From: JBGPLJ01 sp035644395
GTDB lineage: Bacteria; Pseudomonadota; Gammaproteobacteria; Steroidobacterales; Steroidobacteraceae
Assembly: GCA_035644395.1 (NCBI GenBank)
Contig: DASQOR010000028.1
Span: 214,178-278,177 of the forward strand
DNA length: 64,000 bases
Direction: 5' to 3'
Each line of letters begins with the position of its first letter. Within the stretch, counting starts at the first letter, position 1. A program made the translations under genes and the position numbers. The notes beneath the pieces were generated by a model, which was not told the DNA's origin, did no database searches, and saw only the letters and a program-made list of their open reading frames with translations. Below are positions 1 through 8,841 of the stretch, in pieces.

Positions 1-46
1 CGCGAATTCTTCTCGCTGGCTGGCCCGACGTGCTAAAAGATCTCAC

Positions 47-73
47 ATCAATAATATTCTGTAACTTATTGAT
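47..73. promoter_or_regulatory. AT-rich inverted repeat just upstream of the M20 peptidase gene
   Basis: Two 8-base arms, ATCAATAA at 47-54 and TTATTGAT at 66-73, are exact reverse complements around an 11-base spacer. They lie in an AT-rich patch (about 39-81) that contrasts with the GC-rich surroundings and ends nine bases before the ATG at 82. The patch probably holds the promoter of the peptidase gene, and the repeat could be an operator. No clear Shine-Dalgarno sequence precedes the ATG. The call rests on symmetry and position only. Confidence 0.4.
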
Positions 74-81
74 ATATAAAT

Positions 82-1497
82 ATGACTACTGCAGACATCC
101 GTGCCCATGCCGATCGCGTCTGGCGCGATTCCATCGTCGGCGAGCTCAAGCGCTACATCGCCATTCCGAACAAGTCGCCCGGCTTCGATCGCGATTGGGC
201 GGCGCACGGCCACATGGAGCGAGCGGTTGCGCTGATCGCGGACTGGTGCCGCAAGCAGCCGCTCAAGGGAGCGACCGTCGAAATCGTGCGCTTGCCCGGT
301 CGCACGCCGCTCCTCTTCGTGGATGTACCCGGGACCGGATCGGACCGTGTGCTCCTCTACGGTCACTACGACAAGCAGCCGGAATTCACCGGCTGGCTCG
401 AGGGGCTCGGGCCGTGGACGCCGGTCATCCGCGACGGCAGGCTCTATGGGCGCGGCGGCGCCGATGACGGTTACGCCGCGTTCAGCTCACTGACCGCCAT
501 TGCAGCCCTGCAGGCCGCCGGTATTGCGCACGCCCCCTGCGTGCTCATTATCGAGGGCTGTGAAGAAAGCGGCAGTTATGATCTGCCCTACTACATCGAA
601 CACCTCGCCGCGCGCATCGGCGAGCCTTCGCTCGTCGTCTGCCTGGACGCCGAATGCGGCAACTACGAGCAGCTGTGGTGCACCACATCGCTCCGCGGAA
701 ACCTGACGGGCACGTTGTCCGTCGGGGTGCTGAAGGAAGGCGTGCACTCCGGCATGGCGAGCGGCATCGCCCCGTCGAGCTTTCGCATCCTGCGCCAGCT
801 CCTCTCGCGTATCGAAGATGAGAAGTCGGGCGACCTTCTCATCGAGGCGCTGCACGTGCCGATTCCAGCCGACCGGCGGCGGCAGGCCCGCACGACAGCG
901 GAACTCCTCGGCGATGAGGTGTTCCGCAAGCTCCCGTTCGTAGCGGGTGCGCGCCCCGTCTCGAATGATCCGGTGGAACTCCTGCTCGGCAGCACCTGGC
1001 TGCCTACGCTGGTCGTTACCGGTGCGGACGGACTGCCGGCCTTGAGAGATGCGGGAAACGTCCTGCTGCCGGAGGTGAGCGCAAGACTTTCCTTGCGGCT
1101 GCCCCCGACCGCGGATCCTGCGAAAGTGGCGACGGCGATAAAAGCGACACTCGAAGCCAATCCCCCGTACGGCGCCGCCGTGCAGTTCGAGATCGACTCA
1201 TCCACCGGCGGCTGGAACGCGCCGGTCGTCGCACCCTGGCTCGAACAGTCGGCCGAGCGCGCATCGCAGGAGATCTTCGGCCGCGCGGCGATGTACATGG
1301 GCGTCGGCGGCACGATTCCCTTCATGGGAATGCTCGGCGAACGCTTCCCTCGCACGCAGTTCCTGATCACGGGCGTCCTCGGCCCGCAGGCCAATGCGCA
1401 CGGGCCGAACGAGTTCCTGCACCTGGAAAAGGCGAGCCGGCTGACGGCCTGCGTCGCGCTCGTGATCGCCGATCACTTCGGGCGACAATCAGACTGA
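82..1497 (+). CDS. M20 family metallopeptidase (dipeptidase-like)
   Basis: A 471-residue zinc-dependent peptidase of the M20 family (PepV/carnosinase/ArgE relatives) that hydrolyses dipeptides or N-acyl amino acids, probably in the cytosol because no signal peptide is visible. The metal-site pattern is intact: YGHYDKQPE gives His95 and Asp97, GGADDG the bridging Asp near 128, EGCEES the Glu161-Glu162 pair (general base and ligand), CLDAECG Asp189, and AHGPNEF the last His near 440. The insertion between about 205 and 370 fits the family lid/dimerisation domain. The gene stands alone on the plus strand, and its stop overlaps the convergent NERD gene by nine bases. The substrate cannot be read from the sequence. 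Confidence 0.88.
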   Translation: MTTADIRAHADRVWRDSIVGELKRYIAIPNKSPGFDRDWAAHGHMERAVALIADWCRKQPLKGATVEIVRLPGRTPLLFVDVPGTGSDRVLLYGHYDKQPEFTGWLEGLGPWTPVIRDGRLYGRGGADDGYAAFSSLTAIAALQAAGIAHAPCVLIIEGCEESGSYDLPYYIEHLAARIGEPSLVVCLDAECGNYEQLWCTTSLRGNLTGTLSVGVLKEGVHSGMASGIAPSSFRILRQLLSRIEDEKSGDLLIEALHVPIPADRRRQARTTAELLGDEVFRKLPFVAGARPVSNDPVELLLGSTWLPTLVVTGADGLPALRDAGNVLLPEVSARLSLRLPPTADPAKVATAIKATLEANPPYGAAVQFEIDSSTGGWNAPVVAPWLEQSAERASQEIFGRAAMYMGVGGTIPFMGMLGERFPRTQFLITGVLGPQANAHGPNEFLHLEKASRLTACVALVIADHFGRQSD

Positions 1498-2088
1498 AGG
1501 GTGCGAGCTCGGCGTGGTCTGGCGCTTCACCTGCTCCCAGCCCCCGCGGAACTGGTCGACATGCGAAGCCATCGTCGCCATGTCGACGGGCGCGAACTCG
1601 GCGGCGAGCGATTCCAGCATCAGCACGTACTTCGGCATGCCTTTCGGAAAACTCGCCTTGCTCGTGAATACGATGCGCCCTTCCACTGGCACTTCACCGG
1701 CCAGCCGGCGGACCGCGGCCAGTCGATCGTAGAGCGCCTGCTGCGGGTTCGCGAACGAGTAGCGGCGCTTGCGCGTCATGACCGCCCATTCGCTCATCTG
1801 GTCGCCGCCGAATACGTTGCCCCCATTCTTGCGCAGGTCGACTATCAGCACGCCGCGCTGCGTGAGGAGCAGGAAGTCCAGATGGTAGTAGCCGTCCATG
1901 CCATCGGGCACCATCACGTTGATCAGGGTTTCGTAGCCCACCCGGTTGACTGTCGCGATCAGGATGCGTCGCGCGCGAAAGCGGCGGTAGCGCGCGAGCG
2001 CGAGGATGCCGACAATCAGCACCGCGAGCATGCCCGCCGCCTGCAAGCCCCATTGTTCGATCAGCTCTCTGACTTGTGGGTCCATCAT
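1489..2088 (-). CDS. Membrane-anchored NERD (nuclease-related) domain protein
   Basis: A 199-residue protein with one hydrophobic segment at about 17-35, which should anchor it in the inner membrane, followed by a NERD domain (about 40-150). The domain shows the usual core of a YHLDFLLLTQRGVLIVDLR-type strand pair and a later VVFTS-like strand with GRIVFTSKASF. NERD domains are distantly related to restriction-like nucleases, and their role in such small anchored proteins is mostly unknown. The first ATG overlaps the thrC stop codon in an ATGATGG string, so translation is probably coupled to thrC and the gene is the distal cistron of the thr operon. Its stop overlaps the M20 gene on the other strand. 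Confidence 0.75.
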   Translation of the reverse strand: MMDPQVRELIEQWGLQAAGMLAVLIVGILALARYRRFRARRILIATVNRVGYETLINVMVPDGMDGYYHLDFLLLTQRGVLIVDLRKNGGNVFGGDQMSEWAVMTRKRRYSFANPQQALYDRLAAVRRLAGEVPVEGRIVFTSKASFPKGMPKYVLMLESLAAEFAPVDMATMASHVDQFRGGWEQVKRQTTPSSHPSV

Positions 2089-3392
2089 CGATCCCGAGTG
2101 AGCAGGTTCCTGAGGTCATCGCCCGTCGCGCCGATCTCCGTCGAGCGGCTCGGCAAAGCAAGCAGCCGGGCCAGCGCAGGCGGCACCTCGATCGCACGGC
2201 CGATGAGCGGCTCGACGATCTCGTCGAATTTCGCCGGATGCGCTGTCGCGACCAGCACCCAGATTTTCCCGCGCCGGCGCTCCTCCGTCAGCAGATCATA
2301 AACGCGCGCGGCTGTCGCCGTGTGTGGACACCAGATGCGGCCATAGCGGGCGTAATCTCGGCGAATCTGCTCGCGGATCTCGGCGTCACTCACGGAATAC
2401 GCGCGGACATCGGCCGCGAGCCTGGACCAATCCGGCTCGAGATTCCGCAATCGCTCGAAGTTGCTTGGATCGCCGACATCCATGGCCGACGCGAGCGTCG
2501 CGATGCCGGGCCGCGGCCGGTACTCGCCGCTCACCAGAAAGTCGGGGACCGTCCGATTCGCGTTGTGCGCGAGCAGGATCTCATCGATGGGAAATCCGAG
2601 CCGGCGCGCCCAGACGCAGGCGAGCGCATTGCCGAGATTGCCGGCCGGGACGATGTATGAGGCCGGCCGGCCGTGGCGGCGCCCTATCTCGAGGCTTGAC
2701 GCGGCGTAATAGACCGCTTGCGGCAGCAGGCGCCCGATATTGATGCTGTTGGCGGATGACAGGTCGTGGGTTTTCGCGAGCGCCGGATCACGAAACGCCT
2801 CCTTGACGAGGCGCTGGCAATCGTCGAACGTCCCCCGCACTACGACGGCCCGCACGTTGCCGTCCCAGCAGGTGAGCTGCTGCTGCTGGCGCTTGCTCAC
2901 GAGGCCGCGCGGAAACAGCACGACGACCTCGATGCCCGGGCGCGCGTGGAATGCGGCGGCGGCCGCTCCCCCGGTGTCACCCGATGTCGCCACCAGAATG
3001 GTGAGCGGCCGCGTCGCGGCCTGGCGCTGCCGGACCATGCAGGCCGCCAGAAAGCGCGCGCCGAAGTCCTTGAATGCCGCCGTCGGTCCGTGAAAGAGCT
3101 CGAGCACCGCCGCCGTGCCGGGCGCGCCGGTGAGTTCCGTCAAGGGCACCGGAAAATTGAACGCTTCGGACAAAATGGCGCCGAGCTCCGGTGCCAGCGC
3201 ATCGCCGTCGAGGAATGGCGCGAGCGCGCGCAGCCCCACAGGCAGGAGCGCCGTGTCGTTCGCGACCGCGCCAGGAGGGATTGCCGGCCAGGATGCCGGC
3301 ACGTACAGCCCGCCGTCCGGCGCGATGCCCTGCACGATCGCCTGCGACAGGGCGACGGCCGGAGATCCGCCACGGGTGCTCGCGAACTTCAT
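2085..3392 (-). CDS. thrC: Threonine synthase
   Basis: The 435-residue PLP enzyme converts O-phospho-L-homoserine to L-threonine, the last step of the pathway. The N-terminus MKFASTRGG and GIAPDGGLYVP are typical of threonine synthases. The Schiff-base lysine is Lys108 in AAFKDFGARF, and the phosphate-binding ATSGDTGGA loop follows. An open frame continues upstream, but the ATG at 3392 is chosen because it matches the family start and forms an ATGA overlap with the thrB stop. This is the third gene of thrA-thrB-thrC. Confidence 0.95.
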   Translation of the reverse strand: MKFASTRGGSPAVALSQAIVQGIAPDGGLYVPASWPAIPPGAVANDTALLPVGLRALAPFLDGDALAPELGAILSEAFNFPVPLTELTGAPGTAAVLELFHGPTAAFKDFGARFLAACMVRQRQAATRPLTILVATSGDTGGAAAAAFHARPGIEVVVLFPRGLVSKRQQQQLTCWDGNVRAVVVRGTFDDCQRLVKEAFRDPALAKTHDLSSANSINIGRLLPQAVYYAASSLEIGRRHGRPASYIVPAGNLGNALACVWARRLGFPIDEILLAHNANRTVPDFLVSGEYRPRPGIATLASAMDVGDPSNFERLRNLEPDWSRLAADVRAYSVSDAEIREQIRRDYARYGRIWCPHTATAARVYDLLTEERRRGKIWVLVATAHPAKFDEIVEPLIGRAIEVPPALARLLALPSRSTEIGATGDDLRNLLTRDR

Positions 3393-4321
3393 CGGCTCTC
3401 GACAATGCTGGCGCCACTGAGCGACGTGGCGGAAATCCAGTGATCCGATCCGAGCTTGTGGTCCGCGAAAGCGCGCACCATCCGATCGCGTATTGCTGGC
3501 GCATCGCGCGACTCGCACCACGCGAACACCGTCGGACCGGCACCCGAGATCGAGCAACCGAGAGCGCCGGCGCTGCGCGCGGCCGCCTTGACCAGCGCAA
3601 AGCCCGGGATGAGCGCCTGCCGCTGTGGCTCGATGATCACGTCCTCGAAGGCATCGCGGATCATCGCGAGATCGTTCGTGTAGCAGCCCGCGATGAAGCC
3701 CGCGAGATTCGCCGTCTGCCAGATGACGTCCGACAGTTCGCAGGTGGTCTTGAGGATCGAGCGTGCCTCACGCGTCGAGAGGAACATGTGCGGATGCACC
3801 AGCACGCAGCGGATGTCCGGCGGCACCGGGATCTGCTTGATGCGCGGATTGTCGATGCCGACCGTCAGGACGAGGCCGCCGAAGAGCGACGGCGCGATGT
3901 TGTCGACGTGTATCGAGCCGCTCGCGACCTGCTCGCCCTGCATGGCGAACTTGAGGAGTTCGAGGCGGGTCAGCTTCGCTGGCAGCAATTCGTTGGCCGC
4001 GACCACCGCGCCGACCGCCGACGCTGCGGAACCGCCGAGCCCCGAACCGAGCGGAATGCCCTTCTCGATCGTGACCTCGAATCCAAATTCGAGGCCGAGT
4101 TCCTCCTGCATCGCCAGCAGTGCGCGACCAGCCGTGTTGCGTGCCGCCTCCAGCGGAAGCTTTTCGGCAATGCCGGTGATGCGCTCGATGCGAACGCCGG
4201 GCGTCGCGCTCCTGCGCAAGGTCACGCGGTCGCCGATCGCCTCGACGGACTGCCCGAGGATGTCGAAGCCGACCCCGACGTTCCCAACGCTGGCCGGCGC
4301 GAAGGCCGTGACTTGGTCCAC
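3389..4321 (-). CDS. thrB: Homoserine kinase
   Basis: The 310-residue GHMP kinase phosphorylates L-homoserine with ATP. The N-terminal APASVGNVGVGFDILG strand-turn and the ATP-binding IPLGSGLGGSAAS loop (about 89-101) identify it, and the C-terminal GCSISGAGPTVFAW motif is the usual GHMP C-terminal signature. The gene lies nine bases after thrA and its TGA overlaps the thrC ATG, so the three genes should be translated as one unit. Length and motifs are normal for the gammaproteobacterial enzyme. Confidence 0.96.
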   Translation of the reverse strand: MDQVTAFAPASVGNVGVGFDILGQSVEAIGDRVTLRRSATPGVRIERITGIAEKLPLEAARNTAGRALLAMQEELGLEFGFEVTIEKGIPLGSGLGGSAASAVGAVVAANELLPAKLTRLELLKFAMQGEQVASGSIHVDNIAPSLFGGLVLTVGIDNPRIKQIPVPPDIRCVLVHPHMFLSTREARSILKTTCELSDVIWQTANLAGFIAGCYTNDLAMIRDAFEDVIIEPQRQALIPGFALVKAAARSAGALGCSISGAGPTVFAWCESRDAPAIRDRMVRAFADHKLGSDHWISATSLSGASIVESR

Positions 4322-4330
4322 TGTGAGCCT

Positions 4331-6820
4331 CTATAGCTTCGTTCCGAGGTAGGCGCTCACCCGCAGGAGGTCCGCAAAGACGCCCGCCGCCGTGACCGCG
4401 GGTCCCGCGCCCGGCCCTTGCACGACGAGCGGGTTGTCGCAGTAGCGATCCGTCACGAATCGCACGACATTGTCGGTGAGCGCGATGTTGGCAAAGGAAT
4501 GGCGCGCATCGAGCTCGACGAGACCGACGCAGGCGGCGCCGCCCGCATCGAGCCGGCCGACGTAGCGCAGGAGCTTGCCCTTCGCCTGCGCCGCCTCGAA
4601 ACGCTTGAGCATTGCGGCGTCATACTGCGGCATGCGTTCGAGGAACTCATCGATGCTGCATCCGGTGAGCGCCGCGGGCACGAGACTCTCCACCACGACG
4701 TCCTGCATCTCGAGCGGCAATCCCATTTCGCGCCCGAGAATGATGAGCTTGCGCGCGACGTCCAGGCCCGAAAGGTCATCGCGCGGGTCCGGCTCCGTAT
4801 AACCCTTCGCCCGCGCGGCTTTCACGATGCTGGAGAAGGGCTCCCGCCCGTCGTAGACGTTGAAGAGGTATGCGAGCGTGCCTGAGAGCAGGCCCTCGAC
4901 GCTGCGGATGCGGTCTCCCGTCTCCCTGAGGTCGCGCACGGTCGTGATGATCGGCAGCCCCGCGCCGACCGTCGCCTCGTAGAGGTAGTGTGCGCCGGTC
5001 GCGCGTCGCGCTTCCTGCACGGCGCGAAACGAACTCAACGCGGCCGAGTTTGCCTTCTTGTTCGGCGTGACGACATGAATGCCCGCCGCGAGCCAGCCAC
5101 GGTAGTGCCCGGCTATCTCGGCGGATGCGGTGCAATCGATGAGGATCGTGTGCGGCAACCACGCCGCGTGCAGATGGCTCACGAACCGCGCCAGGTCCGT
5201 CGGCTCCGAGGCGCTCGTCATGCGATCGCGCCAGTTCGTGAGATCGATCGCCCCGCTCGCGAGGTACATGCGCTTGGAGGTCAGGATGCCGCGAACGCGC
5301 AGGTCGAGCTTGAACTCCCGGCGCAAGCGTTCGCTTTCCCCCGCGATCTGGTCGATCAGGACGCTGCCGACCGTCCCGGGGCCGATGACGCCGATCGAGA
5401 TGGTGTGCGGCGAGAGATAGAAACCGGCATGCACGCCGCGTAACGCGCGCGCCGCATCGCGGCCATCGATGACCACCGAGATATTGCGTTCCGAGGCGCC
5501 CTGGGCGATGGCGCGCACGTTGACGCCGGAGCTGCCGAGCGTGCCGAACACTTTGGCCGCAACGCCGTGCGCCCCCGCCATCCCGTCGCCGACCACCGCG
5601 AGAATGCTCGAGCCGCGGCTGACCTCGACGCGCTGGATCTGCCCCTGGCGCAACTCGCTGTCGAATGCGCGCCGCACCACGTCTTCGGCCCGCGTCGCCT
5701 GTGCTTCGGGGATCGCAAAGCAGATGGAGTGCTCGGAACTGCCCTGCGAAATGAGGATCACCGAGATCTGCTCATCGCGCAGCGCGCCGAACAAGCGATG
5801 CGCGGTGCCCGGCACGCCGATCATGCCGGCGCCCTCGAGGTTGACGAGCGCGATGTTGTCGATGCTCGTGATGCCCTTCACCTTGAGCTTGGAGTCCGGC
5901 TCCGCGCAGATGAGCGTGCCGGGCTTGGCGGCCGCGAAGGTGTTGCGGATGTAGATCGGAATCCGTCGCGAAATCGCCGGCGCCATGGTCTGCGGGTGGA
6001 TCACCTTGGCGCCGAAATAGGCGAGTTCCATGGCCTCGTTATAGGACAACGAGTCGATCACCTGCGCGTCGGGGACCAGCCTCGGATCCGCGCTCAGCAC
6101 GCCGTCTACGTCCGTCCAGATGTGGATCGCGCGCGCATGGCAGAGCGCACCGAAGATCGAGCCGGAGAAGTCACTGCCGTTGCGGCCGAGCGTCGTCTGG
6201 ATGCCCTGGCGGTTGCGTGCGATGAAGCCCGTGATGATGAGCGTGCCGTCGAAGGCTTTCTCGACGAGCGCGTCGAAGTTTCGCTGGGAGGCATTCCAGT
6301 CGACCGCGGGGCCGAGTGAACCCCAGTCGACCACGACCACGCGCCGCGCATCGAGCCAGCGAACTTCGCCCGGGCGCTTGCCGCGCTCACGCAGGAATTC
6401 GCCGAAGAGACGTGTCGACCAGATCTCGCCGAAACCGGCGATCAGGTCACGGATGTTTTCGGCTGCCGCGCGGATCAGCCGCACGCTTTGCAGTATGGCC
6501 TCGATGTCGCGCAGTTCCGCGTCGAGTTGCGCGATGTAACGGGCCGCGGATTCGGGCTTGAGCAGCGCCCCGGCTATCGCCACGTGCCGGGCGCGCAGGT
6601 CTGCGAGCCGCGCCGCGTACGAGCCATCCTGTGCTTCGGCAAGCGCCACGAGGCCGAGCAGCATGTCGGTGACACCGCGGCAGGCCGACAGCACGACGCC
6701 AAGGCGCCCCGGCTCGTGACTCTCGAGGATGTCCGCGACGCGCCGGAAGCAATCCGCGTCGGCGACGCTCGAGCCGCCGAACTTGTGAACGATCCAATCC
6801 GATGCCGTCATCTCGCCCAT
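4331..6820 (-). CDS. thrA: Bifunctional aspartokinase/homoserine dehydrogenase
   Basis: A fused 829-residue enzyme catalysing the first and third steps from aspartate to threonine. The N-terminal kinase starts with VHKFGGSSVAD (about 11-21) and carries TTLGRNGSD (209-217). ACT regulatory domains follow (about 315-460), and the dehydrogenase begins at GVIGPGTVGS (477-486), the NAD(P)-binding loop. In the family the ACT domains give feedback inhibition by threonine. This fusion is typical of Gammaproteobacteria and supports the taxonomic reading. The first ATG (6820) is used; a second ATG three codons later is possible. First gene of the thr operon. Confidence 0.96.
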   Translation of the reverse strand: MGEMTASDWIVHKFGGSSVADADCFRRVADILESHEPGRLGVVLSACRGVTDMLLGLVALAEAQDGSYAARLADLRARHVAIAGALLKPESAARYIAQLDAELRDIEAILQSVRLIRAAAENIRDLIAGFGEIWSTRLFGEFLRERGKRPGEVRWLDARRVVVVDWGSLGPAVDWNASQRNFDALVEKAFDGTLIITGFIARNRQGIQTTLGRNGSDFSGSIFGALCHARAIHIWTDVDGVLSADPRLVPDAQVIDSLSYNEAMELAYFGAKVIHPQTMAPAISRRIPIYIRNTFAAAKPGTLICAEPDSKLKVKGITSIDNIALVNLEGAGMIGVPGTAHRLFGALRDEQISVILISQGSSEHSICFAIPEAQATRAEDVVRRAFDSELRQGQIQRVEVSRGSSILAVVGDGMAGAHGVAAKVFGTLGSSGVNVRAIAQGASERNISVVIDGRDAARALRGVHAGFYLSPHTISIGVIGPGTVGSVLIDQIAGESERLRREFKLDLRVRGILTSKRMYLASGAIDLTNWRDRMTSASEPTDLARFVSHLHAAWLPHTILIDCTASAEIAGHYRGWLAAGIHVVTPNKKANSAALSSFRAVQEARRATGAHYLYEATVGAGLPIITTVRDLRETGDRIRSVEGLLSGTLAYLFNVYDGREPFSSIVKAARAKGYTEPDPRDDLSGLDVARKLIILGREMGLPLEMQDVVVESLVPAALTGCSIDEFLERMPQYDAAMLKRFEAAQAKGKLLRYVGRLDAGGAACVGLVELDARHSFANIALTDNVVRFVTDRYCDNPLVVQGPGAGPAVTAAGVFADLLRVSAYLGTKL

Positions 6821-7013
6821 TCTCTGAATCTCATACGCCTTGAATCATCGCGCACTCGCAACGAGCGGCCGCGGGGAGGCTCATGCCCCCGCCGTTCGGC
6901 CGGCCCTCGTCAGGCGGTCCACGACTTGAAGTGATGCACTCGCGGGTAAGTCACCGGCAACTCTAACTTTGGGTGCCACCCACGGGCAAGGATCGGCCGG
7001 CAGCCGGCGTCGG
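6821..7013 (-). promoter_or_regulatory. Presumed thr operon promoter region
   Basis: These 193 bases separate thrA from the end of the acyl-CoA dehydrogenase gene on the same strand and must hold the thr promoter unless the genes are co-transcribed. I looked for an attenuator and found none: the only short open frame close to thrA (17 codons, starting ATGAGCCTCCCC on the minus strand) has no threonine codons and a single isoleucine codon. No strong -35/-10 pair and no clear terminator with a T-run were seen. Confidence 0.35.
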
Positions 7014-8795
7014 TCAGGTCGCCATCTGCTCCGCCGTGATGGTCATCGTGCTGGCGGCGCCGCTGCGAACCGCGGCCGCGAGGCTGAGCGTCCGGGGCAG
7101 CACTCGATCGAAGAAGAAGCGCGCCGTTTCGCGCTTCGCCAGCGCGAAATCGCGGTCGGCATGCGTTCGCGCGCGCGCCGCGAGGTCGACCCAGCAGCAG
7201 GCGAGCAGCGTATAACCAGCGAAATTGAGATAGTCCGTGGCGGCCGCCGGCGCCGCATTCGGATCCGACTGGCTTGCGGTGACGAGTTCGGCGGTGAGCC
7301 GTTCCCACTCCGCCAGCTGCTCCGACGCGAGCGCCCGCCAGCCGGCCAGTTCCTCATCCAGTTCGAGCGTCGCGTGGTCGGTTCGAATTTTCGCCGCCAT
7401 CCGCGCGACGGACGCACCACCCGCCGGCAGGAGTTTGCGCACGAGCAGGTCGTAGGCCTGGATGCCGTTGGTTCCCTCGTAGATCGACGTGATGCGCGCG
7501 TCGCGGGACAGCTGTTCGACCCCGGTCTCCCGTATGTAGCCGTGCCCGCCGTGGATCTGCACGGCGATCTGGGTGACCTCGATGGAAGCATCGGTCATCA
7601 CGGACTTGACGATGGGCGTGAGAATCGCGAGTTCTTCGTCCGCTTCCTTGCGCACGGCCGGGTCCGATGCCCGCTCTGCGCGGTCCATCTGCAGCACGGT
7701 GTAATAGCTGAGCAGGCGCCCGGCTTCGACCAGGGCTTTCTGCGTCAGCAGCATCCTGCGCACATCGGCGTGATCGATCAGCAGGTCCGCCCGATCGGCC
7801 TGCGCGGCCTTGGTCGTCGGCGCGCGCCCCTGCCGCCTTTCCGTCGCATACGCGACGCTGGCTTGCCGCGCACATTCCGCGAGAGCAAGCCCCTGCACGC
7901 CGACGGTGACCCGCGCGTGATTCATCATCGTGAACATCGCGTGCAGCCCCTTGTTCGGCGGCCCGACGATCCAGCCGACCGAGTCTTCGAAGCTGAGCGC
8001 GCAGGTCGGGGACGCGTGGATGCCCATTTTTTCTTCAACGGCCGTGCAGATCACGCCGTTGCGGGCCGCAGCCTTGCCGTTCGATTCCGGCAGGAACTTC
8101 GGCACGGCGAACATGCTGATACCGCGGCTGCCAACCGGCGCATCGGGCAGGCGCGCGAGCACGAGATGCAGGATGTTGTCCGCCATGTCGTGATCGCCGT
8201 AGCTGATGAAGATCTTGTTGCCGGTCAGCCGGTAGCTCCCGTCAGGCTGGGGGACTGCGCGCGTGCGCAACAAGCCGAGGTCCGAGCCCGCATGCGGCTC
8301 CGTGAGGCACATCGTCGCCGACCACTCCCCGCTTGCGATGCGCGGAATGAAGCGATTCTTGATGTCCTCGCTCCCGTGGAGCTCCATCGCGAGCATGGCC
8401 CCTTCCGCGAGCCCCGTGCACATGCGCCAGGCGAGATTCGCCGACAGGAGGATTTCATTGAGGCCGATATGGGCGAGATAGGGCAGCCCCTGGCCGCCGT
8501 AGCGCTCATCGATGTTCATGCCGATCCAGCCGTCGGCCCCGAGCTGCCGGTAACAGTCGCGAAAGCCGGGGGCCGTCGTCACCTGGCCGTTCTCGAGACG
8601 AACGCCGAAGCGGTCGCCGGGCGCATTGGTCGGTGCGACCTTCTCCGTGGCGAACGTACCGATGGCCTCGAGAATGCCGTCGAACATGTCGCGCGTGACG
8701 TCCTTGAGGCCGATGGCCTTGAGCTCGGCCTCCACGTTCAGGAGGTCGTGCAGCACGAAGTGCATTTCATTCAGCGGCGGGCGGTACGCGTACAT
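7014..8795 (-). CDS. Acyl-CoA dehydrogenase, DmdC-like
   Basis: A 593-residue flavoprotein of the long acyl-CoA dehydrogenase subfamily that includes the 3-methylmercaptopropionyl-CoA dehydrogenase DmdC. The start, MYAYRPPLNEMHFVLHDLL, is characteristic of that subfamily. The middle carries CLTEPHAGSDLG (acyl/FAD binding), and the C-terminal half has QIHGGHGYIRETGVEQ and SIYEGTNGIQA, which hold conserved FAD and catalytic residues. An extra C-terminal domain of about 120 residues explains the length. It lies 46 bases after paaZ on the same strand, so it may be the last gene of the paa transcript, but it is not a standard Paa protein. The substrate is unknown; a CoA thioester of an aromatic side chain is only a guess from context. 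Confidence 0.87.
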   Translation of the reverse strand: MYAYRPPLNEMHFVLHDLLNVEAELKAIGLKDVTRDMFDGILEAIGTFATEKVAPTNAPGDRFGVRLENGQVTTAPGFRDCYRQLGADGWIGMNIDERYGGQGLPYLAHIGLNEILLSANLAWRMCTGLAEGAMLAMELHGSEDIKNRFIPRIASGEWSATMCLTEPHAGSDLGLLRTRAVPQPDGSYRLTGNKIFISYGDHDMADNILHLVLARLPDAPVGSRGISMFAVPKFLPESNGKAAARNGVICTAVEEKMGIHASPTCALSFEDSVGWIVGPPNKGLHAMFTMMNHARVTVGVQGLALAECARQASVAYATERRQGRAPTTKAAQADRADLLIDHADVRRMLLTQKALVEAGRLLSYYTVLQMDRAERASDPAVRKEADEELAILTPIVKSVMTDASIEVTQIAVQIHGGHGYIRETGVEQLSRDARITSIYEGTNGIQAYDLLVRKLLPAGGASVARMAAKIRTDHATLELDEELAGWRALASEQLAEWERLTAELVTASQSDPNAAPAAATDYLNFAGYTLLACCWVDLAARARTHADRDFALAKRETARFFFDRVLPRTLSLAAAVRSGAASTMTITAEQMAT

Positions 8796-8841
8796 CGCCG
8801 GTCCTCGAGCGTCTCGGCCCCGTGAGGAGCGAGGGCCAAGC

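Noticed and set aside
6830..6900. A thr attenuator leader peptide before thrA
   Set aside because: The only short frame there has no Thr codons and only one Ile codon, and no terminator/antiterminator pair with a T-run was seen.
6969..8825. A 618-codon plus-strand open frame opposite the acyl-CoA dehydrogenase
   Set aside because: Composition and lack of any motif mark it as antisense shadow; the dehydrogenase is clear on the minus strand.
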